The translations under genes and the position numbers were made by a program. Positions 13,250 to 19,486 of a stretch of 19,486 nt of DNA are shown here, in pieces. Below the pieces are notes generated by a model. The model saw only the letters and a list, made by a program, of their open reading frames with translations, did no database searches and was not told where the DNA came from. Source of the stretch: PALSA-505 sp036502085 (GTDB taxonomy: Bacteria; Actinomycetota; Actinomycetes; Streptosporangiales; Streptosporangiaceae); assembly GCA_036502085.1 (NCBI GenBank), contig DASXZD010000121.1, positions 1 to 19,486 of the forward strand, in the 5' to 3' direction. Numbering within the stretch: position 1 is the stretch's first letter; every line of letters begins with the position of its first letter.

Positions 13250-13280
13250 CCTGGCTGGCGGGGCTACCCCGTCAGCCAGG
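13250..13280. terminator. Bidirectional hairpin between the protease and dapE
   Basis: CCTGGCTG and CAGCCAGG form an 8-bp outer stem. After one mismatch, CGGGG and CCCCG add five more pairs, with a three-base loop CTA that is the dapE stop codon read in reverse. Lying 19 nt after the protease stop, it can end transcription from both sides, though no U-tract is visible. Confidence 0.7.
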
Positions 13281-14322
13281 CGCGCATTCTGGCCTCGCAC
13301 TCGGCGATCTTCGGGATCTCCACGTATTCGCCCTTCGTATGCGCCATCTCGGGTTCTCCGGGTCCGTAGTTGACGGCGGGTATTCCGAACGCCGCGAAGC
13401 GGGCCACGTCGGTCCAGCCTAGCTTGGCCCGAGGCGCGCCGCCGACGGCCGCCACGAATGACGCGGCGGCAGGCCGGTCCAGGCCGGGGCGGGCGCCAGG
13501 AGCCACGTCGAGTACCGTGACCGGCCACTCCCCGAACACCTCGCGAACATGGTCTTCCGCCTGGCCCGGGTCGAGATCGGGCGCGAACCTGAAGTTCACC
13601 GTGACCGTGCACCGGTCAGGGATCACGTTGCCTGCCACCCCGCCGCTGATGGCCACCGCGTTCAGGCCCTCCCGGTAGATCAGGCCGTCCACATCGGGCT
13701 GGCGCGGCTGGTAGTCCCGCAAGACCCGCAGGATGCCGTCGGCCTCATGGATCGCGTTGCGGCCCTTCCAGGCCCTGGCACTGTGCGCCCGCTCCCCCGC
13801 CGCGACGACGTCGGCCCGCAGCGTGCCCTGGCAGCCGCCCTCGACCACGCCGCCGGTCGGCTCCAGCAGCACCGCGAAGTCCCCGGCGATCAGGTCGGGC
13901 TCGTCGCGGCTGAGCCGGCCGAGGCCGTTGCGCTCGGCCTCGATCTCCTCGCAGTCGTAGAACACGTACGTGACGTCACGGACCGGGCGGGCCAGCGTCG
14001 CCGCCAGCCGCAACTGGATGGCCACCCCCGACTTCATGTCCGACGTGCCGCAGCCGTACAGCCGGCCCCGTTCGGAATGAGATGGAAGATTGCCCGCGAC
14101 AGGAACCGTGTCAATGTGCCCGGCCAGGACTACCCGCTCCGGCCGGCCAAGCGTGGTGCGCGCGACCACGCACGCCCCCGACCGGTGCACGGTCAGGTGC
14201 GGCAGCGGCCGGAGCGCCGACTCGATCTGGTCAGCCAGCGGCGCCTCGCCCCCGCTAACCGACTCGATATCCACCAGCGCCGCGGTGAGCGCCGCGCCGT
14301 CCGACAGCAGGTCAAGAGCCAT
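13264..14322 (-). CDS. dapE: Succinyl-diaminopimelate desuccinylase
   Basis: A 352-residue M20-family zinc hydrolase that removes succinate from N-succinyl-LL-diaminopimelate in the lysine and peptidoglycan precursor pathway. Metal and catalytic residues are all present: His69 and Asp71 (AGHIDTVPV), bridging Asp95 (GTSDMKSG), Glu125 and Glu126 (YDCEE), a further ligand position around LLEPTGG, and His328 near the C-terminus (MAHTKGEYVE). The dimerisation lid lies between, including GERAHSARAWKGRNAI and NVIPDRC. Length is normal for actinobacterial DapE. Its ATG lies inside the 3' end of the upstream membrane protein gene (11-nt overlap), so it is probably translationally coupled. No dapD or dapC gene is adjacent in the visible window, and the nearby aminotransferase is a different type. 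Confidence 0.92.
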   Translation of the reverse strand: MALDLLSDGAALTAALVDIESVSGGEAPLADQIESALRPLPHLTVHRSGACVVARTTLGRPERVVLAGHIDTVPVAGNLPSHSERGRLYGCGTSDMKSGVAIQLRLAATLARPVRDVTYVFYDCEEIEAERNGLGRLSRDEPDLIAGDFAVLLEPTGGVVEGGCQGTLRADVVAAGERAHSARAWKGRNAIHEADGILRVLRDYQPRQPDVDGLIYREGLNAVAISGGVAGNVIPDRCTVTVNFRFAPDLDPGQAEDHVREVFGEWPVTVLDVAPGARPGLDRPAAASFVAAVGGAPRAKLGWTDVARFAAFGIPAVNYGPGEPEMAHTKGEYVEIPKIAECEARMRAWLTG

Positions 14323-14812
14323 CGGGCACTTTCACCGAAATCATCGACCGAGCCGCCGCCGCTCCCACGGCCGCAGCCCCGCCGGCCGACAGCGCCACCA
14401 GCCACCGGCTGGCCGGCAGCCTGCGCCAGGCCACAGCGGTGGCCAGCAGGTCGAACGCGTCCGCGACCGCAGCCAGGCCAACCCAGACCGCAGGCGGCCC
14501 GGCGAAATCCGACCCAGCGATAACCAGCTCGGCGTCGGCCAGGTCGGCGTCGGCGTCAGCCGATCCAGCGGTGGCCAATCCGGCGCCGGCCGCGGGGGGC
14601 TGCAGCGCAATGAGGGCACCGATGCCGAGCGCGAGGTCGCGGCCGCCCAGGGCCCGGGCCAGCACGCGCCCCTCGGCGCTGTCGGCCGCCGCGCCAACCC
14701 AGGGCCGGGCGACAAGCGGCGGCGCGGCCAGCGCCACCACCCCGATCGCCACCCGCCCGGCGGCGACCGCGGTCGCCCCGCGCCGCAGCCATTCGCTGAT
14801 CGTTGCCGTCAC
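14312..14812 (-). CDS. Membrane protein of unknown function, overlapping dapE
   Basis: A 166-residue Ala-rich protein starting at a GTG (14812). Hydrophobic stretches lie at about 16-38 (VAAGRVAIGVVALAAPPLVARPW), 57-80 (RDLALGIGALIALQ), 107-128 (PPAVWVGLAAVADAFDLLATAV) and 136-158 (RWLVALSAGGAAAVGAAAA), suggesting a four-helix membrane protein. A run of Ala/Asp between the second and third helices (GSADADADLADAE) is unusual. The last 11 nt overlap dapE in a different frame, so expression is linked. No family is assigned with confidence; similar four-helix proteins are common in actinobacteria. The ribosome binding site is weak. Confidence 0.65.
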   Translation of the reverse strand: MTATISEWLRRGATAVAAGRVAIGVVALAAPPLVARPWVGAAADSAEGRVLARALGGRDLALGIGALIALQPPAAGAGLATAGSADADADLADAELVIAGSDFAGPPAVWVGLAAVADAFDLLATAVAWRRLPASRWLVALSAGGAAAVGAAAARSMISVKVPDGS

Positions 14813-14953
14813 GGCAAACCCGTCCCTTCCACGCTGGCCGACTGACCGTGCCCAGGGTAGCGAGTTCCCCGCGGCCGCCCAGCATGATGATCACGGCGCT
14901 TCCCATGGTCATCTTGACTTAGCACGCACTCTGACCAGGGTCCCTCACGGAGA

Positions 14954-15910
14954 TCATCGCTGATCCGGCCGGGGACCGCCCGGCGCCAGCCGCGCGGACA
15001 AGTTCTTGGCGGCGGCGTGCAAGGCCGTCAGGACGACCGCGATCGCCGGACGGCGCACGCTCGAGGCCCTGGCCACCGCGTAGACGTCCCTGGCCGGCGC
15101 GGAGGCCGGCAGCTCGCGTACGGCGACCCGGCCCGCTCCGGCGGCCAGGGCCAGCCGCGGCACGGCGGCGATCCCGATCCCCCTGGCCACCAGGCTGAGG
15201 ATGGTGCCGAGCCCCTCGAATTCCCACGACACCGGCGGGGCGCCGCCCGTGTTCGCGAACATCCGGTCCACCGCCTGCCGGGACGGTTCGCCCGCCGGGG
15301 TGACCATCCACGCCTCTTCCCGAAGCCGGCGCAGCTGGACACGCTGCTCGGTGGCCACCGGATGCGCTCGCGGCACGACGAGCACCAGCGGATCCCGCAG
15401 CAGCGGGTAGTAGCTGAGCAGTCCCCCGTGGTCCCGGGACAGCGACTGCGCCCGCGAGCCCGACCAGTCGTCGATCAGCGCGACGTCCGCCTCTCCCGAC
15501 CTGACCTGACGCAGGCCCTCGCCGTGCTGTGCCTGGCGGAGCAGCAGGGTCAGCCCGGCATGCTCGCGCAGGCTCCGGGCCAGGGCCGGGGCGAATGCTA
15601 CCGCCGCGGTCGGGAACGCGGTCACCACCACCCGGCCCTCGGGCTCCTGGGCTTGCGCGGACAGGTCGGCCTCCGCGGCCTCCATCAACGCCAGGATCTG
15701 CCGCGCGTGACCGGCTAGCCGCCGTCCGGCCCCGGTCAGCTCTGCGCTGCGGGCCGTCCTGTCGAGCAGCGCCGCGCCTGCCTCCCGCTCCAGCATCGTG
15801 AGCTGCTGCGAGACCGCAGAGGGGGTGTATCCGAGCGCCGCCGCGGTAGCCGCGATGCTGCCCCGCTCGGCGAACTCGCTGAGCAGCCTGAGCCGGTGCG
15901 TATCGAGCAT
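14954..15910 (-). CDS. LysR-family transcriptional regulator
   Basis: A 318-residue regulator with the N-terminal winged helix-turn-helix at residues 1-60 (AATAAALGYTPSAVSQQLTM is the recognition region), the linker helix to about 88, and an effector-binding domain from about 91 (GRVVVTAFPTAAVAFAPALA). The two-lobed domain ends with GIGIAAVPRLAL, a typical LysR element. It is divergent from the PLP aminotransferase across 150 bp, the classic arrangement in which a LysR protein controls its divergent neighbour and itself. GGAGAGG (15924-15930) lies upstream of the ATG with somewhat long spacing. The effector is unknown; an amino acid or 2-oxo acid would suit the neighbour. Confidence 0.93.
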   Translation of the reverse strand: MLDTHRLRLLSEFAERGSIAATAAALGYTPSAVSQQLTMLEREAGAALLDRTARSAELTGAGRRLAGHARQILALMEAAEADLSAQAQEPEGRVVVTAFPTAAVAFAPALARSLREHAGLTLLLRQAQHGEGLRQVRSGEADVALIDDWSGSRAQSLSRDHGGLLSYYPLLRDPLVLVVPRAHPVATEQRVQLRRLREEAWMVTPAGEPSRQAVDRMFANTGGAPPVSWEFEGLGTILSLVARGIGIAAVPRLALAAGAGRVAVRELPASAPARDVYAVARASSVRRPAIAVVLTALHAAAKNLSARLAPGGPRPDQR

Positions 15911-16060
15911 TAGATTATCTTAACCTCTCCTTCAGAGAGCACCGATTTCACTTATTCTTCCGTACGCTGGGGTGCGCGTCCAGCCGTCGCACGCCCGCCG
16001 GGCCGGCCGCCAGGCGTCGAAGCACTCTGCCCTCCCCCGCGCAAGGAAGTGATCCTGACC
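15911..16060. promoter_or_regulatory. Divergent promoter region of the lysR and aminotransferase genes
   Basis: The first 40 bases are markedly AT-rich compared with the flanks. They hold AGAT-T-ATCT (15912-15920, a 9-base dyad directly at the lysR start) and CTCTC-N5-GAGAG (15925-15939). Either could be part of a LysR site; neither is a clean T-N11-A box. The second overlaps the lysR ribosome binding site, which would suit autorepression. Confidence 0.45.
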
Positions 16061-17422
16061 GTGGCTGCCCTGGCCATGCGATCCGTCCTGCCCACATCCG
16101 CAGACCCCGCACCCGCAGACCCAGCGACCGCGCGTATCCCGGCCGCCGTATCGGCCACCCTGGCCGCCAACGAGGCGCTTGCCGACAGGAGGCGCCGGGG
16201 TGAGCGCGTGCTCCCGCTCGCGTTCGGTGAGGCCGGGCTGCCGGTCCATCCGGTCCTGCGCGCCGCGCTGGCCGAGGCGGCGGGCCGGGGCGGCTACGGC
16301 CCGGTGGCCGGGCTGGCCGGGCTGCGGGAGGCCGCGGCCGGCTACTGGGCCCGGCGCGGCCTGCCGACCGGGCCCGAGATGGTCGTCTGCGGACCCGGCA
16401 GCAAGCCGCTGCTCTACGGGCTGCTGCTCGCGCTCGGCGCCGATGTGGCCGTGCCCAGGCCCAGCTGGGTCAGCTACGCCGCGCAGGCCGCCATGATCGG
16501 CATCAGGCCGCACTTCGTCCCGACGCGGCCGGGCGAGGGAGGCGTGCCGGACCCGGTCCTGCTGGACCGGGCGGTCGCCGGGGCCCGGGACCGCGGCCGG
16601 CGGATCGGCTCAGTCGTGGTGACGCTGCCCGACAACCCCACTGGGACCGTGGCCTCGCCGACCGCGGTCACGCAGCTGTGCGAGGTCGCGGCCGAGCACG
16701 ACCTGATCATCATCTCGGACGAGATCTACCGCGATCTCCTGCACGACCCGGCCACGCCGTTCACCAGCCCGGCCGCGATCGCGCCGCGGCGCACCGTCGT
16801 GACCACGGCGCTGAGCAAGAGCCTGGCCCTCGGCGGCTGGCGGATCGGCGTGGCCCGGCTGCCCGATGCCGGCTGCACGGTGCCGTCGGCGGCCGGCCTG
16901 CGCGACCGGCTGCTCGGCATCGGCAGCGAGATATGGTCCGCGCCGTGCGGCCCGGTCCAGCAGGCGGCCGCGTTCGCGTTCGGCGAGCCGCCCGAGATGA
17001 CCCGGCAGGTCGCGGCCAGCAGGCGGCTGCACGCGGTCGTGGCCCGCGCCGTGGCGGCCCGGTTCGCCGCCGCGGGCGCCGCCGGACCCGTCCCGCAGGC
17101 GGCCTTCTACCTGTACCCGGACTTCGGCCCGCTGCGCGAGCTGCTGCGCGGCCGGCACGGGGTGACCAGCGGCCCCGGGCTAGCCGCGCTGCTGCTCGAC
17201 CGCTATGGCGCCGGCGTGCTGCCGGCCAGCGCATTCGGCGAGGAGCCTGCGGCACTGCGGCTGCGGGTGGCCACCGGGCTGCTGTACGGCGACAGCGAAG
17301 CCCAGCGCACGGCGGCGCTGGCCTCAGCCGACCCGCTGGCCCCAGCCGACCCGCTGGCACTGCCGTGGATCTCCGCCGCGCTGGCCGAGATCGAGGAGAT
17401 GCTGGCGGATCTCACCCGATGA
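16061..17422 (+). CDS. Class I/II PLP-dependent aminotransferase
   Basis: A 453-residue fold-type I aminotransferase. Hallmarks: the substrate-loop GEAGLPVHP; the GYGPVAGLAGLREAAAGYWAR segment shared by aspartate aminotransferase-like enzymes; Asn192 in LPDNPTGT; Asp220 and Tyr223 in SDEIYRDL, which contact the cofactor ring; and the Schiff-base Lys253 in TALSKSLALGGWRIG. A conserved C-terminal Arg lies in LRLRVATG. The GTG at 16061 is preferred because AAGGAAGTGA lies upstream; an in-frame GTG at 16049 abuts that site and an ATG at 16076 is also possible. Near the C-terminus an 18-bp unit is duplicated in frame (ADPLAP, ADPLAL; 17321-17356). Regulation by the divergent LysR protein is likely. 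The amino donor and acceptor cannot be read from the sequence. Confidence 0.9.
   Translation: MAALAMRSVLPTSADPAPADPATARIPAAVSATLAANEALADRRRRGERVLPLAFGEAGLPVHPVLRAALAEAAGRGGYGPVAGLAGLREAAAGYWARRGLPTGPEMVVCGPGSKPLLYGLLLALGADVAVPRPSWVSYAAQAAMIGIRPHFVPTRPGEGGVPDPVLLDRAVAGARDRGRRIGSVVVTLPDNPTGTVASPTAVTQLCEVAAEHDLIIISDEIYRDLLHDPATPFTSPAAIAPRRTVVTTALSKSLALGGWRIGVARLPDAGCTVPSAAGLRDRLLGIGSEIWSAPCGPVQQAAAFAFGEPPEMTRQVAASRRLHAVVARAVAARFAAAGAAGPVPQAAFYLYPDFGPLRELLRGRHGVTSGPGLAALLLDRYGAGVLPASAFGEEPAALRLRVATGLLYGDSEAQRTAALASADPLAPADPLALPWISAALAEIEEMLADLTR
17321..17356 (+). repeat. In-frame 18-bp tandem duplication in the aminotransferase
   Basis: GCCTCAGCCGACCCGCTG is followed at once by the same 18 bases with one change (T to C). 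This duplicates six codons (ASADPL, APADPL) in a variable loop just before the last helix. A similar ADPAPADPA run lies at the N-terminus. Confidence 0.85.
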
Positions 17423-17506
17423 GAGGTCAGCTCATATTCTGCCAGCCGGGTGAGGCCGGATTGTTCGCTTCCTGGCGTCCTGACCGATGGCAGCCTCGTC
17501 GCCGGG
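17423..17506. other. Convergent spacer without a clear terminator
   Basis: 84 bp between the stops of the aminotransferase and the LuxR-type gene. It contains only loose inverted matches such as GGTCAG (17425) with CTGACC (17478), too far apart for a convincing terminator. No gene is seen. Confidence 0.5.
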
Positions 17507-19486
17507 CTAGCTGCGCTCCAGCGCTTCGGCCATCTCGTCGCGGCTGGTCACGCCGAGCTTGGCGTAGATGCTGTGCAGGTGGTTGTCCACCGTCCGGGGC
17601 GACAGCTGCAGGCTGACCGCGATCTGCTTGCTGCTCGCCCCGGCCGCGGCCAGGCCGGCCACCTCGCGCTCGCGCTGGGTCAGCCGCCCGGCCTCAGGAC
17701 CGCCCGAAAGCCCGGGCGTGCGGACCGCGCCGCACCTGGCCGCCAGCTCCCTGGCTTTCCTGGCCGCCACACTGGATCGCCGCGCCAGGCCCTCCGCCCG
17801 GTAGCCGGCCGCGGCCGCGGTGCCGGCCTCAGCGGCGAGCAGCCAGGCCCCGATGGCCTCGAACTCCGCCGCCGCGGCCTCGAGCCCGGCCGCCGAGGAC
17901 TGCGCCGCAGCCGCCGCGTGCCGGGCGAACGCGCCAGCCAGCCGGCCGTCGACGATCTCCGCCAGCTCGGCCAGCCGGCCCGCGACCAGGCCAGGCGGGC
18001 CGATTCTGGCGCTGTCGTGCCGAAGGTGCGCCTCGGCTACCCACAGCTGGCCGGCCGCCGCGCGCTGCGCCGCCGCTCCGAGCAGGTCGCGCGCCAGGGA
18101 CAGCTGGCCCGCCGCCACGCTGGCCCAGGCCCGGCCCCGGTCGATCAGGTCGGCCTCGAACATGGTCAGCGAGATCGGTGAGGTCTGGTCCAGCGCGGCC
18201 ACCGCAGCCCGGGCGGCGTCCCGGCGGCCGGCCATCCCCTCGGCCAGCGCCAGCCCGCCCAGGCACCAGCGCAGCGCGATGATGTCGTGCAGCTCGCGGT
18301 TGATCGCCGCGCCTTCGCGGAACGCCAGCGCGGCGTCGGCCAGGCGGCCCTGCCCGGCCCACGCCCAGCCGCGCAGCAGCGAGAACGTGGCCTGCCCCTC
18401 CTTGTCGCCCGCGTCGATGCACGCCTGGTAGCCGACGGTCCCCTCGGCCAGCGCCCGGCCCGGGTCACCGTCGGCCGCGTGCCCCAGCACGGACCCGATG
18501 AGCTGCACCTCGGGGAGCTGGATCCCGCCGCTGGACCGCCAGCGCCGGTGCATCTCCAGGCCGTGCCGGGCAACCGAGACCGCCTCCCGGGTGCGGCCGG
18601 TCAGCGCCAGGGCGATGGACGAGATGTAGCTGCCGCGCCCGGCGACCTCAGGGTCGTCGTGGCCAAGCGCGCCGGCCACCGCCGCCAGGGCCGCGACGGG
18701 CTCCCCGGCGAACAGCCGGTTCACCGCCATCCGCCCGGTCAGCCGCAGCCGCGCGGCCGGGTCGGTGATCACCGACAGCGCCTCGTCGAGCACGGCCGCG
18801 GCGGCCGCCGGGTCACCCATTAGCGTGCCGAAGTTATACGACCGGGCGTTCGCCACCCGGGCCAGCTCGGCGTCGCCCGAGCAGAGCGGCACCAGCCCGG
18901 CCAGCACCGCCTCGGCCTCCGCGTGCCGCCCGGACGCGAACTCCGCCTCGCCGAGCACAACGCCGGCCTCGACGCCGCCGCCCGCGCTGAACGCGGCCCG
19001 GGCCAGCCTGCCCGCGAGATCCATGTCGAACATCTGGCGCGCCCGCCGGGCGGCGCCGACCAGCAGCGCGGGGTCCCCCGTGACGCCGGCATCCAATTGC
19101 CAGCGCCCGATCCGCAGCACGTCTTCGCGCCGGCGCGCCCCCGTCTGCTGCACCGCGCCGGCCAGCACGGCCCACAGCCGGCGCAGCCGGGAGCGCGGCA
19201 TGCGCTGGCGCAGCACCTCGCCGTAGACCGGGTGCGCCAGCCGGGCCTGCGCGCGGCTGCCGTCTTGGCCCACCTCGATGAGCCCCTGCCGCTCGGCGTC
19301 CTCCAGCGCGTCCGGCACGGTCAGCGACTCCAGCAGCGCCAGCCCCAGCGGCTCCCCCGCGGCCAGCAGCTCGACCACCGCGACCGTGCCGGGCGCCAGC
19401 CCGGCCAGCCGGGCCGCGACCAGCTCGGCCAGCCGGTCGGGCGCGGTCAGCGGCAGCCGCAGCGTCCACATCCCGCCGTCATCGGC
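17507..19486 (-). CDS. Large LuxR-family regulator (LAL/MalT-like), N-terminal part beyond the window
   Basis: At least 660 residues of a large signal-responsive transcription activator. The last 60 residues are a LuxR/GerE helix-turn-helix: LTQREREVAGLAAAGASSKQ, then LSPRTVDNHLHSIYAKLGV. In front lies a long Ala/Arg/Leu-rich helical region of the TPR-like kind, built of pairs such as AEAVLAGLVPLCSGDAELAR. The frame stays open through the window edge. The visible beginning (LPLTAPDRLAELVAARLAGL) corresponds to the segment that follows the AAA+ ATPase module in such proteins, so the Walker motifs should lie further right. The Met at 19471 is therefore probably internal. It faces the aminotransferase tail to tail. 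The signal and targets are unknown. Confidence 0.9.
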   Translation of the reverse strand, partial: ADDGGMWTLRLPLTAPDRLAELVAARLAGLAPGTVAVVELLAAGEPLGLALLESLTVPDALEDAERQGLIEVGQDGSRAQARLAHPVYGEVLRQRMPRSRLRRLWAVLAGAVQQTGARRREDVLRIGRWQLDAGVTGDPALLVGAARRARQMFDMDLAGRLARAAFSAGGGVEAGVVLGEAEFASGRHAEAEAVLAGLVPLCSGDAELARVANARSYNFGTLMGDPAAAAAVLDEALSVITDPAARLRLTGRMAVNRLFAGEPVAALAAVAGALGHDDPEVAGRGSYISSIALALTGRTREAVSVARHGLEMHRRWRSSGGIQLPEVQLIGSVLGHAADGDPGRALAEGTVGYQACIDAGDKEGQATFSLLRGWAWAGQGRLADAALAFREGAAINRELHDIIALRWCLGGLALAEGMAGRRDAARAAVAALDQTSPISLTMFEADLIDRGRAWASVAAGQLSLARDLLGAAAQRAAAGQLWVAEAHLRHDSARIGPPGLVAGRLAELAEIVDGRLAGAFARHAAAAAQSSAAGLEAAAAEFEAIGAWLLAAEAGTAAAAGYRAEGLARRSSVAARKARELAARCGAVRTPGLSGGPEAGRLTQREREVAGLAAAGASSKQIAVSLQLSPRTVDNHLHSIYAKLGVTSRDEMAEALERS

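Noticed and set aside
16061..17422. Aminotransferase as DapC, partner of DapE
   Set aside because: It is separated from dapE by a membrane protein and a LysR gene, lies on the other strand, and no motif singles out succinyl-diaminopimelate as its substrate.

Overview
The window is very GC-rich DNA (about 70% or more by eye). It has GTG starts, tight gene packing and families typical of actinobacteria: CtaB, an IcmF fusion mutase, a proline/glycine-rich HtrA-type protease, a LAL-type LuxR regulator and a possible DtxR/IdeR iron box. I assign it to a high-GC Actinomycetota chromosome. I cannot name the genus. No rRNA, tRNA, CRISPR array or intact mobile element was seen.

Left part (1-2500): heme O synthase ctaB runs leftward off the window edge. 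A one-helix small membrane protein precedes it with a GTGA stop/start overlap. A gene-free stretch follows, then the wreck of a sensor histidine kinase on the + strand, with phospho-acceptor His replaced by Arg, a frameshift and an internal deletion. Next is a membrane-anchored TlpA/ResA-like thioredoxin. CtaB and the thioredoxin-like protein both fit cytochrome oxidase and heme-copper assembly.

Centre-left (2500-5500): an FbpC-type ABC ATPase with no permease or binding-protein gene beside it is preceded by a 23-codon micro-ORF that overlaps it by ATGA. The 340-bp region between it and the divergent amidase holds a good DtxR/IdeR-like iron box. The amidase has the full Lys-Ser-Ser triad and ends in a 21-bp tandem repeat that includes its stop codon.

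Centre (5500-10400): this is the most coherent module. icmF encodes coenzyme B12-dependent isobutyryl-CoA mutase with its built-in GTPase chaperone. It is followed 10 nt later by a MarR-family regulator, then by a BtuF-like cobalamin/metal-receptor domain protein with no signal peptide. Two copies of a palindrome-centred 15-bp sequence flank a plausible -10 box upstream of icmF. The MarR protein is the obvious candidate to bind them. The 3' ends of marR and the BtuF-like gene have been partly duplicated just downstream.

Centre-right (10400-13300): a small membrane protein and an HtrA-like protease are divergent across 355 bp carrying three separate dyads: a TetR-type 14-mer, a PadR-like 16-mer and a Crp/Fnr-like GTGAT-N4-ATCAC. 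The protease and dapE converge on a strong hairpin whose loop is the dapE stop codon.

Right part (13300-19486): dapE (lysine/peptidoglycan precursor pathway) overlaps an upstream membrane protein gene by 11 nt. A LysR regulator is divergent from a class I/II PLP aminotransferase. A large LuxR-family regulator, cut at its N-terminal side by the window edge, converges on the aminotransferase.
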